64,000 nt of DNA from MWDV01 sp002070715 (GTDB lineage: Bacteria > Verrucomicrobiota > Verrucomicrobiia > Limisphaerales > MWDV01), in contig DAONTI010000007.1 in the NCBI GenBank assembly GCA_035411585.1, positions 62,001 through 126,000 on the forward strand, given 5' to 3'. Shown here piece after piece: positions 31,784-40,081 of the stretch (position 1 is its first letter; each line of letters opens with the position of its first letter). Both the position numbers and the translations under genes were made by a program. The notes below the pieces were generated by a model that searched no databases, was not told the DNA's origin, and worked only from the letters and a program-made list of their open reading frames with translations.

Positions 31784-34072
31784 TTAACGTCGGTTACCGC
31801 CGCGCCGATGGCCCCGGCCGCGTTCGCGGCGTTGCGGACGTTCGCGCCGCTCGTGGTTGGGTTCATCCGGACGCTCCTCGCGGGAAGCTTCGTTTTCCGG
31901 TGGAGAGTCCGCCGGGGCGTCCGCCGTTTCAGACGGCGCCGGTTCGCCGCTCATTCCAGCGTCGCGTTCAGCCATGGCGGCCTTCCGGGAGAGGCGCACC
32001 CGGCCTTTTTCATCCACGCCCAGGCACTTGACCCAAATCTCGTCGCCGAGCTTGACGATGTCCTCGGTTTTCTTGACGCGGAAATTGGCCAGTTCGCTGA
32101 TGTGAACGAGGCCGTCCTTGCCGGGCAGGAATTCCACAAACGCGCCGAATTCCTTGATCGTCACGACTTTGCCCCGGTAAACCTTGCCGATCTCCGCCTC
32201 GGCGGTCATTCCGGTGATGGCTTCCTTGGCAATCTGCATGCCTTCTTCGGAAACCGAGAAGATGTTCACCGTGCCGTCATCTTCGATGTCAATTTCACAG
32301 CCGGATTCTTCGACGATCCGCTTGATATTCTTGCCGCCCGGACCAATCAAAGCCCCGATCTTATCGGGATCAATCTTCAGGGAGACAATGCGCGGGGCGT
32401 ATTTGCTGAGTTCGGGCCGCGGCGCCGCGAGGGTCTTGGCCATCTCGCCCAGAATGGCCAGACGCGCCACGCGGGCTTTCTCAATCGCCTCGACCATCAG
32501 CCGGGGCGGCAGGCCCCGCAGCTTGAGGTCGAGTTGGAAACCGGTGATGCCTTTTTCCGTGCCGGCAATCTTGCAATCCATGTCGCAGAAATGATCTTCC
32601 GCGCCGATGATGTCGGTGAGCAGTTGGTAACGCGCGATTTCCCGGGCGTCGTTGTATTCGGTGCAGATGCCGATGCTGATGCCGGCAACGGCGGCTTTGA
32701 GCGGGATGCCGGCGTCCATGAGCGCGAGCGAACCGCCGCACACGGTGGCCATGCTGGTGCTGCCGTTGGATTCCATGATCTCGCTGGTGACGCGGATCGA
32801 GTAGGGATAATTCTCGGCGGGCACCATCGGTTCCAGCGACCGTTCCGCGAGGGCGCCGTGTCCGATTTCGCGCCGGCCCGGGCCCATGATCCGCCCGGTT
32901 TCACCGACGGAAAAATTCGGGAAATTGTAATGCAGGATGAATTTCTTCTCGGTGTCGCCGCCGGTGTACGAATCGAACTCCTGCGCGTCCTGACCAGTGC
33001 CGAGCGTGGCCAGCACCATGGCCTGGGTTTCGCCGCGAGTGAACAAGGCCGACCCGTGCGCGCGCGGGAGAATCCCGACTTCCGCGCTGATCGGGCGGAC
33101 GTCATCGAACGCGCGTCCGTCCAGCCGTTTCCCTTGGTTCAAAATCAGGCCGCGGACGGCTTCCTTTTGAAGGGTGTTCTGGGCGTCCTTGATGACGAAC
33201 TCGGTGACTTTTTCCGCACCGAATTTTTCGACGAGTTTCGCACCGACTTCCTCGAAAATCGCGTTGATCGCAGCTTCCCGGGCCAGCTTGCCGGGCGTGC
33301 TGGTTAGCACGGTGGCGATGCGGTCGCCGGCCAGGGTTTTGGCTTCATTCAAGATGTCCTCGGGGACGATGTTTAAGGCGATCTGCCGCTTCGGTTTACC
33401 CGCTTGGGCGGCGAGGGTTTTCTGGGCCGCGATGATCGGTTGCACGGCTTGCAGGCCGAATTCCAGCGCGGCATTGAAATCAGCTTCGGAGATTTCCTTG
33501 GCCGAGCCTTCAAACATGACGATCTCGGTTTCGCTGCCCACGAAGACGAGGTCCAGATCGCTGTCTTTCAATTCGCTGTGCGTGGGGTTGACGATGAACT
33601 GGCCCGCGATCCGGCCGACGCGCACGGCGCCGAGCGGTCCGGCCCACGGAATATCACTGACCATCAACGCGGCGGACGCGCCGTTAATGCTGAGGATGTC
33701 CGGATCATTTTCACCGTCGGCGCTGAGCACGATGGTTTGGACCTGGACTTCGTTGTACCAGCCTTTGGGGAAGAGCGGACGGATCGGACGATCCGTCATG
33801 CGCATGGTGAGGATTTCCTTTTCGGTGGGGCGTCCTTCGCGCTTGAAGTAGCCGCCCGGGAATTTGCCCGCCGCGGCGGCTTTCTCCCGGTAATCCACGG
33901 TCAAGGGAAAGAAATCCTGGCCTTCCCGGGGTTTGGCGGCGGCCACGGCGGCCACAATGACCACGGTTTCGCCGAGTTGAACCGTGACGGCGCCGTCCGC
34001 CTGTTTGGCGAGCTTGCCGGTTTCGATGATGAGTTGTCGTTCGCCGGAACCGGCGGTGACTTGGGTCTGCAT
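31784..34072 (-). CDS. pnp: Polyribonucleotide nucleotidyltransferase
   Basis: A 762-residue PNPase, slightly longer than the usual 700-710. Order of domains: first RNase PH domain (from GERQLIIETGKLAKQADGAV, FFPLTVDYREK, GYFKREGRPTEKEIL), helical linker, second RNase PH domain (GTGQDAQEFDSYTGGDTEKK, RREIGHGALAERSLEPMVP), KH domain (IGALIGPGGKNIKRIVEESG), S1 domain (GKVYRGKVVTIKEFGAFVEF, GKDGLVHISELANFRVK). The last 60 residues form an acidic then Arg/Gly-rich tail (RRERGRGHRRGGNRR), the extra length, possibly an RNA or RNase E contact. It degrades RNA phosphorolytically 3' to 5'. The rpsO-pnp order is conserved. Confidence 0.97.
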   Translation of the reverse strand: MQTQVTAGSGERQLIIETGKLAKQADGAVTVQLGETVVIVAAVAAAKPREGQDFFPLTVDYREKAAAAGKFPGGYFKREGRPTEKEILTMRMTDRPIRPLFPKGWYNEVQVQTIVLSADGENDPDILSINGASAALMVSDIPWAGPLGAVRVGRIAGQFIVNPTHSELKDSDLDLVFVGSETEIVMFEGSAKEISEADFNAALEFGLQAVQPIIAAQKTLAAQAGKPKRQIALNIVPEDILNEAKTLAGDRIATVLTSTPGKLAREAAINAIFEEVGAKLVEKFGAEKVTEFVIKDAQNTLQKEAVRGLILNQGKRLDGRAFDDVRPISAEVGILPRAHGSALFTRGETQAMVLATLGTGQDAQEFDSYTGGDTEKKFILHYNFPNFSVGETGRIMGPGRREIGHGALAERSLEPMVPAENYPYSIRVTSEIMESNGSTSMATVCGGSLALMDAGIPLKAAVAGISIGICTEYNDAREIARYQLLTDIIGAEDHFCDMDCKIAGTEKGITGFQLDLKLRGLPPRLMVEAIEKARVARLAILGEMAKTLAAPRPELSKYAPRIVSLKIDPDKIGALIGPGGKNIKRIVEESGCEIDIEDDGTVNIFSVSEEGMQIAKEAITGMTAEAEIGKVYRGKVVTIKEFGAFVEFLPGKDGLVHISELANFRVKKTEDIVKLGDEIWVKCLGVDEKGRVRLSRKAAMAERDAGMSGEPAPSETADAPADSPPENEASREERPDEPNHERRERPQRRERGRGHRRGGNRR

Positions 34073-34227
34073 GATTTAGTTCTCCCTCCGTTGCTGCCGA
34101 GAAACTTCAGTGAATCCCGAAAAGCGTTCGGGACTGAATGAAATTGCCCGCAGCAACGGAGTATTTTTCCTACGCGATGGGGGTTGAAACGTGTTTCCGA
34201 TCCGTTCGCGTTCCCCGGAACGAAAAC

Positions 34228-34260
34228 AAAAAGGGCGCCGGCGCCGCCGCAGCGTCGCCC
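34228..34260 (-). terminator. Possible attenuator between rpsO and pnp
   Basis: On the minus strand GGGCGACGCTGCGGCGGCGC and CGGCGCCC form an imperfect GC-rich hairpin followed by five T. It starts 16 bases after the rpsO stop. In many bacteria the rpsO-pnp junction holds a terminator or RNase III site, which this would fit. Confidence 0.5.
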
Positions 34261-34275
34261 GGGCCCCGCGAAAAT

Positions 34276-34533
34276 CTATTTGCGAAGCTTCAGCTTCTTG
34301 GTCACAGCTTGGTAACGTTTCCGGTCCGTTTGTTGCAGATACGCCAGCAATTGCCGGCGTTGGCTGACCATCATCAGCAGTCCGCGGCGCGAACTATGGT
34401 CTTTCTTGTTGGTTTGCAGATGGTTGCTCAGATGGTTGATCCGCTGCGTCAGCAACGCAATCTGCACGTCGGCGGACCCGGTGTCCCGCTCGTGAAGCTT
34501 AAATTCTTCAATCGTCTTCTGCTTGGCTTCCAT
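34276..34533 (-). CDS. rpsO: Ribosomal protein S15
   Basis: An 85-residue S15, close to the usual 89. It starts MEAKQKTIEEFKLHERDTGS and contains the 16S rRNA contact ADVQIALLTQRINHLSNHLQ, KKDHSSRRGLLMMVSQRRQL and YLQQTDRKRYQAVTKKL. S15 binds the central domain of 16S rRNA and represses its own mRNA in E. coli. pnp follows on the same strand after 203 bases, the conserved arrangement. Confidence 0.97.
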   Translation of the reverse strand: MEAKQKTIEEFKLHERDTGSADVQIALLTQRINHLSNHLQTNKKDHSSRRGLLMMVSQRRQLLAYLQQTDRKRYQAVTKKLKLRK

Positions 34534-34745
34534 ACTTCTTTTATTTCTCGGAGCGAGAAGTTAGGGGGGAACAGCGGCGGTGTAAAGGGATTTCGCAGGA
34601 TTTCGCTGCGCGGCGGAGCCGACGCACCCGCAGAAGCCGTAACCGCGCGGCGGAGAAAGGGCGTCCTAACCCGCCTTTCCGCCGGTTTGCTGACAGGGGA
34701 TGGCGGTCAAGAGCCGCCACCGCCGCGCGCCGCTTCGCCTTCGTT

Positions 34746-35609
34746 TCAGGTGACGAATTCCAGTTCCTGCCGGTGTGGTAATAAACCGCGTTCGTAGCCC
34801 AGTCCTAAAAAGCGCCGGATGGATTCGCGCCCGCGTTCCCCGTAATCGAGCGTCAATTGGTTCACATACATCCCCACAAACCGGTCCGCGAGGTCGAGTT
34901 CCATGTCGCGGGCGAACTGGAGCGCATAGGGGACCGCTTCGGCACGGTGATCCAGACCGTAACGGATGCTCGCGGTCAGGAGATCGGAGATCTGTTTGCG
35001 AACGGCGGGCGCGTGGCGTTTATGGATGACGTTTCCGCCCAGCGGCAAAGGCAGCCCGTCCTGCGTCTCGCCCCACCAGACGCCCAGATCCACGCAAACC
35101 TCCAAGCCCTCGCGGGCGTAGGTGAGCTGGCCTTCGTGGATGATCAAACCCACTTCGGCGCGGCCCTGGTGCACCGCTTGGAAAATTTGATCGAACGGAA
35201 CAACCTCGTAATGCAGCTCCTGGGCGGGGCAACCCAACCAAAATTGCAGCGCCAGAAACGCGCTGGTCATGGTGCCCGGTACGGCGATTTTAGCTTGGCG
35301 AATTTGCGCTGGGGTAAGCGCCCGCTTCGCCACCAGCATCGGGCCGTAGCCGTCGCCCATGCTGGCCCCGCTGGGCAGTAGCGCGTATTTGTCCGACACG
35401 TAGGCGTAGGCGTGAATGCTGATCGCCGAAATATCGAGTTCGCCGCGGGTGGCGCGCTCGTTCAGCGTTTGGATGTCCTGGAGAATATGCTCAAACCGGA
35501 AGCCGTGCATGGGAATCAGCTCCTTGGCGAGGGCATAAAACATGAAGGCATCGTCCGGGTCGGGCGAATGGCCGAGAGTGAGCGCGCGTTCGTGCATGAT
35601 AGAGCGCAT
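34746..35609 (-). CDS. MqnD-like 1,4-dihydroxy-6-naphthoate synthase
   Basis: A 287-residue periplasmic-binding-protein fold enzyme of the MqnA/MqnD family. It starts RALTLGHSPDPDDAFMFYAL, matching the N-terminal SP-x-P-N-D-x-F-x-F-Y-A-L of MqnD. EVGLIIHEGQLTYAREGL carries the conserved His-Glu pair; in Thermus MqnD the equivalent His is required for converting cyclic dehypoxanthinylfutalosine to 1,4-dihydroxy-6-naphthoate in the futalosine menaquinone pathway. No other mqn gene is in the window, so the assignment to the pathway is by family only. It may be co-transcribed with the secretin gene, which ends 55 bases upstream. Confidence 0.82.
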   Translation of the reverse strand: MRSIMHERALTLGHSPDPDDAFMFYALAKELIPMHGFRFEHILQDIQTLNERATRGELDISAISIHAYAYVSDKYALLPSGASMGDGYGPMLVAKRALTPAQIRQAKIAVPGTMTSAFLALQFWLGCPAQELHYEVVPFDQIFQAVHQGRAEVGLIIHEGQLTYAREGLEVCVDLGVWWGETQDGLPLPLGGNVIHKRHAPAVRKQISDLLTASIRYGLDHRAEAVPYALQFARDMELDLADRFVGMYVNQLTLDYGERGRESIRRFLGLGYERGLLPHRQELEFVT

Positions 35610-35664
35610 TGTCCCGCAGCCACACGGCGGTGTCGAACAAAAACCGGAGAAGGGCCGGCGCCGG

Positions 35665-37920
35665 TCAGGGATTCGCCGTGGACGTCCCGGTGGGCGAAGG
35701 CGACGGTTCCGTTTTGTCGCGCGCGGTTTTCTCGTGATGTTTTTTGATGCGCAGCGTTTCTTCCTTCTCGAATTCCTGTTCGGCGCGGCTGATGCCCGGC
35801 AGGCGGGCGCGTTCCTGGACCGCCAGGGCCGAGGCCAGTTCCGGGGTGCGCAACACGATGGGCCGCATCAACACCATCAACTCGCTGCGGTCATTCTGGC
35901 TGCTGTTGCTGCGGAACAACGCGCCCAGCAGGGGAATGTCTTTCAGGAGCGGGACGCCGGCATGCGATTTGGTGCCGAACGACCGGATGTAACCGCCGAG
36001 AATGATGCTTTCGCCGTCGCGCACCGCGATTTCGGCGGTCAGGGTGCGGCTCTTGGTCTTGGGCACTTTGCCCACGTTTTCGATTTCCACGTCTTCGCCC
36101 AGTTCCTCGATGGCCTGGTCAATTTGCATCAACACCAATCCATCCGGGTTGATGAAGGGCGTGACATTCAACTGAATGCCCACGCGCAGTTGCTGGTATT
36201 GCGCGCTGGGACCGCCGCCCCAACCGCCGTAGTAGGTACCGGTGATGTAGGGCACGGTTTCGCCAACAAAGAACGAGGCCGGCGTGGCGTGCGAGGTCTG
36301 AATGCGCGGTTTCTGGATCACCCGCACCGCGCCGTCGCTCGCCGCCGCTTCCAGGTTGATGAAGAAATCCCGGTCCACGTTCAGGAAATACCGCAGGCCC
36401 TGGCCGAGCAGTTGTTCCGAGGGATTGTTGGTGCCGCCGCCAAAGTTGAAAAACTTGGCGTGGTTGGCCGAGCCGGCGCCCAGGACGCCGCCGCCCAAAT
36501 CCCGGGTGGTCTGCGCCGCCGAGATGCCCAGATTCCACCGGTTATTCAGCGAGACATCCAGGATGGTGGTTTCGATCAACACCTGCGCCAATACCACGTC
36601 CAGCTTGGAGATCACGTCCTTGATCATTTCCATGTCCTGCCGCATGGCGAAAACCAGCAGCGAGTTCGACCGCTCGTCCGCAATGATCTTGTTTTGGCCG
36701 ATGATTTCCATGTCGCCGGAGGTCGAGGCGCGCCGGATGATCTGTTGCAACCGATCGCTGAAGCTGGATTGCCCTGCGGCGGTGGCGGGCTGGCCGGGTT
36801 GCTGCATGCCCAACGTCGTGGTGCCGGGCTGGCCGGGCAGACCGGTGCCGGGGCGGGCGCCCGGGGTGGTCGAGCGGCCACCGGACGGTCGGGAGCCCAC
36901 GCTGGTGCCGCCGCCGCCGCTGCTCAGGCTGTTCAACGCGTTGGCGATGTCCGTCGCGATGGCGTATTTGATCGGGATGACTTCCGAGATGAATTCCGAG
37001 GGGACCGTCACGTCAACTTCCTCGATCAATTCCAGCATCCGCTTGACGTTCTCGGTGTAGTCGCGCAGGACCAGAATCTGGCTGCTGTCAATCGGCAGGA
37101 TGCTGTTCGGCACCTTGGCAAACGGGGTGAGCACTTGCACCAGTTCGCTGGGGCGCGCGTATTTCAATTGGGTGATGTGGGTCACATAAGACCCCAGTTC
37201 GGGCAGGGCCTCCGCCTCCAGCCGTTGGATCGGCGCGCCTTCCTGGTTGGCTTGCGCGGTGGGGACGGCTTTGGCGAATTTTTCGCCCATGGGAATGAGG
37301 GACACCCCGTTCATGGCCAGAACACTTTCCAGCGCTTGAACGACTTCGGCGCGGGTCAACGGCGTTTCCGTGCGCAACAGGATGGGTGGACTTTGCAGGT
37401 TAGCTGGACGTAGGATGGTGCGTCCCACCAGTTTGGCGTAGTAATCCAATACCTGGTTCAAATCCGCGCCTCCCGAGCCGACCCAGTCAATGGTGCCGGC
37501 GGGAATTAATTCCTCCTGGGCCGGCGCCGGCTTGGCCGTGGCGACGGGAGTGCCCAGCGCGGTGGGCGCACCCGGGGCGCCCGGAGCTTCCGGCGTGGCT
37601 GGCGCGCCCGGTGTGGCCGGCGCGGCGGGGGTGGTGGGCAACGGACTGCTGGGCAGGATCGGTGGTGGCGACTGGGCGGGCTGCGGCACGCCGGGGGCCG
37701 CGGGCGTGGTCGGCGCGGGCAGCGACAAGTTGCTACTCTGGTTCGCGGCGTCGGGGGTAACGACCACGTTGGTGCCCCGGGCGGGGCGTTCGCGCATGGC
37801 TTCGCGCCGGGCGCGGGGGTCCGATGGAGCCCCCGACGGAGGGAACGACGGCGGGGCCGGCTGGGCCAGCGCGGTCAGCGTCAGGCCGCATGCGAGTAAA
37901 AATGGACAGATGGTTTTCAC
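35665..37920 (-). CDS. Type II secretion/type IV pilus secretin (GspD/PilQ-like)
   Basis: A 751-residue outer-membrane secretin with a signal peptide (MKTICPFLLACGLTLTALAQ). Residues 25-140 are a Pro/Ala/Thr-rich linker, unusual in length. N-domains follow (DWVGSGGADLNQVLDYYAKL; LVQVLTPFAKVPNSILPIDS; EVIPIKYAIATDIANALNSL). The secretin beta-barrel domain ends with the signature VPLLKDIPLLGALFRSNSSQ. Its start overlaps the PilO-like gene by 4 bases (ATGA), so synthesis is coupled. It forms the outer-membrane gate for folded substrates. A second Gly/Thr/Gln-rich low-complexity stretch lies between N-domains and barrel. Confidence 0.92.
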   Translation of the reverse strand: MKTICPFLLACGLTLTALAQPAPPSFPPSGAPSDPRARREAMRERPARGTNVVVTPDAANQSSNLSLPAPTTPAAPGVPQPAQSPPPILPSSPLPTTPAAPATPGAPATPEAPGAPGAPTALGTPVATAKPAPAQEELIPAGTIDWVGSGGADLNQVLDYYAKLVGRTILRPANLQSPPILLRTETPLTRAEVVQALESVLAMNGVSLIPMGEKFAKAVPTAQANQEGAPIQRLEAEALPELGSYVTHITQLKYARPSELVQVLTPFAKVPNSILPIDSSQILVLRDYTENVKRMLELIEEVDVTVPSEFISEVIPIKYAIATDIANALNSLSSGGGGTSVGSRPSGGRSTTPGARPGTGLPGQPGTTTLGMQQPGQPATAAGQSSFSDRLQQIIRRASTSGDMEIIGQNKIIADERSNSLLVFAMRQDMEMIKDVISKLDVVLAQVLIETTILDVSLNNRWNLGISAAQTTRDLGGGVLGAGSANHAKFFNFGGGTNNPSEQLLGQGLRYFLNVDRDFFINLEAAASDGAVRVIQKPRIQTSHATPASFFVGETVPYITGTYYGGWGGGPSAQYQQLRVGIQLNVTPFINPDGLVLMQIDQAIEELGEDVEIENVGKVPKTKSRTLTAEIAVRDGESIILGGYIRSFGTKSHAGVPLLKDIPLLGALFRSNSSQNDRSELMVLMRPIVLRTPELASALAVQERARLPGISRAEQEFEKEETLRIKKHHEKTARDKTEPSPSPTGTSTANP

Positions 37921-38693
37921 GATCGTTTGTCAGTTGACTTGGCAGCGGGTGTTCCCGGTGGAGGGCCGGCGGGCGGCGACTTTCCCGCAGGCGCCGGCGG
38001 GCGGCCACCGGTGGTCGGCGGCGGATTGGTTGCCGGCGCCGGTTTCGCCGCTTTGCCGGGAGCGGGTTGGATTGCCTTGGCGGATTTCTCCGCAGGTTTA
38101 GCCTCCGTTTTGGCGGTTTGGGCGGCCGCCCGCGGGATGGTCCGCGCGGGGGGCCGACGTTGGAAACTCGCCACCAATTTGATGTTGCCGTTGAGTCGTT
38201 GCCGCGGCGGGTCCGGTCGCAACGACAGGTCGCGCACGCGCACCATCGAGGCGCTGGTGCCCAGCTTGAAAAGAAAATCCACCAAGGGTTGTTCCTCGCA
38301 AATCACGGTAATCGTCTGTTGTTGTTCGAGGAAAAACGGATCATTGGTGCGGGTGGTCTGGCGGGAGGTGCCGCTGATGTTCACCCCGCTCTGCGCGGCC
38401 TGCATTTGGACGAGGCGCAGAAATTCAGTCTTTTGATCTTCTTCCGGCACCGGTTCGGCTTCGGCTTCCATCGCCTTGACCCGCGATTCGGTTTCCGGCT
38501 TCTGGCGGATTTCCTCCTGAAAGGTGGTCTGCTTTTTGCGCGCCGTTTTGAGGGCTTCCTTGGCCTTCTCGTAATCGTCAAAGTGCGGCCAGACAAACAC
38601 GATGTTAAGCACAATGAACACGACGGCGCCCACGCCCACCACCAGCCGGCGTTCGAAGGGCCGCAGGTTCAACCGGTCAAAAGTGCTGCTCAT
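37917..38693 (-). CDS. PilO/GspM-like inner membrane assembly protein
   Basis: A 258-residue bitopic protein: short cytoplasmic N-terminus, one membrane helix (VVGVGAVVFIVLNIVFVWPH), a long coiled coil (YEKAKEALKTARKKQTTFQE), and a ferredoxin-like periplasmic domain (VQMQAAQSGVNISGTSRQTT; TITVICEEQPLVDFLFKLGT; VRVRDLSLRPDP). This is the PilO/GspM architecture. The C-terminal 70 residues are Ala/Lys/Pro-rich, not typical of the family. It overlaps both neighbours by 4 bases. It would scaffold the inner membrane platform. Confidence 0.78.
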   Translation of the reverse strand: MSSTFDRLNLRPFERRLVVGVGAVVFIVLNIVFVWPHFDDYEKAKEALKTARKKQTTFQEEIRQKPETESRVKAMEAEAEPVPEEDQKTEFLRLVQMQAAQSGVNISGTSRQTTRTNDPFFLEQQQTITVICEEQPLVDFLFKLGTSASMVRVRDLSLRPDPPRQRLNGNIKLVASFQRRPPARTIPRAAAQTAKTEAKPAEKSAKAIQPAPGKAAKPAPATNPPPTTGGRPPAPAGKSPPAGPPPGTPAAKSTDKRS

Positions 38694-40081
38694 TTCGTCT
38701 TCTCCTCCGCCCGGTTGAGTTCAAGGCTGAAGCTCCATGTCACCGTCGCCGCGCCGGGATTCTGCCGTTGGGTGAAGGCGTCGCCCTTGAGCGGATCGAA
38801 CATCGGTTGGCCGCGCACCTGTGCCTTGCGCAACGCGCTGCTGAATTCAATCACGGCCATGACCTGGTCGGCGGGCACGTTGCCGTTGAGGGCCAGCTTG
38901 CGGCCGTCGGCGAAATCGAGTCCCTGCAACGTGGCGCCTTCCGGGAGGAGCTCCGCCACCAGCCGCCAGCAGTCCAGCGCGGCGTATTTCAATTCCTGCC
39001 GTTCCTTGAGCACCTCGTACCGCGCCTTGAGTTGGAGTGCGTTGGTGTAGCTCCGGCTCAAGTCCGTCACCTTCTGCTCCACGGCGTTCTTTTGAAACAC
39101 CACCACGCCCAGCATGGCGAAATAAATCAACACCCCGAGACAATAGACCGCGCCCACGGCCAGCAGGCTGCGGATCCACAGGCGATCCACGAATTGCTGT
39201 TGGTAACGCTTGGCATACTCCGGCGGGAGCAGGCCGGGCAGATCGCCCGCGCGCGCCGCGCGATGGGCCGTGCGCGCCGCCAAATCCGTGGCGGAGGGCG
39301 GCGGAATGACCTCCACCGGCGCCTCCACCGCGGCGCGCAGGGCGGATTCCCACGGCCCGACGCTGGCTTCCCCGGCCACGAGGTGCCACGCGGGCGGCGC
39401 GGTGAGCCAGCCATCGAGTTCGCCGGCCCAGGCCGCCTGGGTGAGTTGTTGCCGGAGTTGCGGCACGCGGGTTTCGCCGGGGGGCAGGTGCAGCAGGCTG
39501 AGATTCCGCAAAATGCCGCCGGTCCACCACGCGACCAAAGCCGTGTCCGGCGGGCCGCCGTCGCTCACATGCACGTAGGCGCCGTCCTCGCGGATGGGGA
39601 TGGCCTCCAGTTCATCCAGCAGGCTTAACTCCAGGCGGTCGGCCAGAAAACCCTGCCCTTCGAGCGTGCCCAGGAAATCCTCCACCACGTCGCGCGCCAC
39701 AATCACCACGATGAGGGTTTGCTGGTGGTCGCGAATTTCCGGCAAGGCATGCACCGTCCAGGCGATTTGCGTCACCGGAACGGGCGACAATCGTTCCAAC
39801 TGCAGTTCCACCATCGCCCGGGTTTCCTCCGGGCTGGCCTCCGGGAATTGCGCCACCCGCAGGAACACCTGCCCGGGCGGCAGCCAGGCCACGTTCAGCT
39901 TGCGTTGAAACAGCGTGCGCCAGTCCTTGAAAACCCATTGCGTCGGCAGGGCCTGGTTGGCGGGCACCGTTTGCGTGCGGTCCAGCTTGAACCCGCCGCC
40001 CTTGGCCGCAAACTGCCAGAGTTGCCGCGCCTCGGTGCCGGCGTTCAACACGTTACAAGAATGCCAGCGGATCTTTTTCAC
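38690..40081 (-). CDS. PilM/PilN or GspL-like assembly protein
   Basis: A 463-residue protein: an N-terminal actin-like cytoplasmic domain (GQVFLRVAQFPEASPEETRA, ELQLERLSPVPVTQIAWTVH, QQTLIVVIVARDVVEDFLGT), a single membrane helix near residue 310 (IRSLLAVGAVYCLGVLIYFA), a coiled coil, and a PilN-like periplasmic domain (LKYAALDCWRLVAELLPEGA, LNGNVPADQVMAVIEFSSAL). It thus combines PilM- and PilN-like parts as GspL does. It overlaps gspE and the PilO-like gene by 4 bases each. It would link the ATPase to the membrane platform. Confidence 0.77.
   Translation of the reverse strand: MKKIRWHSCNVLNAGTEARQLWQFAAKGGGFKLDRTQTVPANQALPTQWVFKDWRTLFQRKLNVAWLPPGQVFLRVAQFPEASPEETRAMVELQLERLSPVPVTQIAWTVHALPEIRDHQQTLIVVIVARDVVEDFLGTLEGQGFLADRLELSLLDELEAIPIREDGAYVHVSDGGPPDTALVAWWTGGILRNLSLLHLPPGETRVPQLRQQLTQAAWAGELDGWLTAPPAWHLVAGEASVGPWESALRAAVEAPVEVIPPPSATDLAARTAHRAARAGDLPGLLPPEYAKRYQQQFVDRLWIRSLLAVGAVYCLGVLIYFAMLGVVVFQKNAVEQKVTDLSRSYTNALQLKARYEVLKERQELKYAALDCWRLVAELLPEGATLQGLDFADGRKLALNGNVPADQVMAVIEFSSALRKAQVRGQPMFDPLKGDAFTQRQNPGAATVTWSFSLELNRAEEKTK

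Noticed and set aside
31769..33307. Plus-strand frame of 512 codons opposite pnp
   Set aside because: Antisense to PNPase domains; no start signal or homology.
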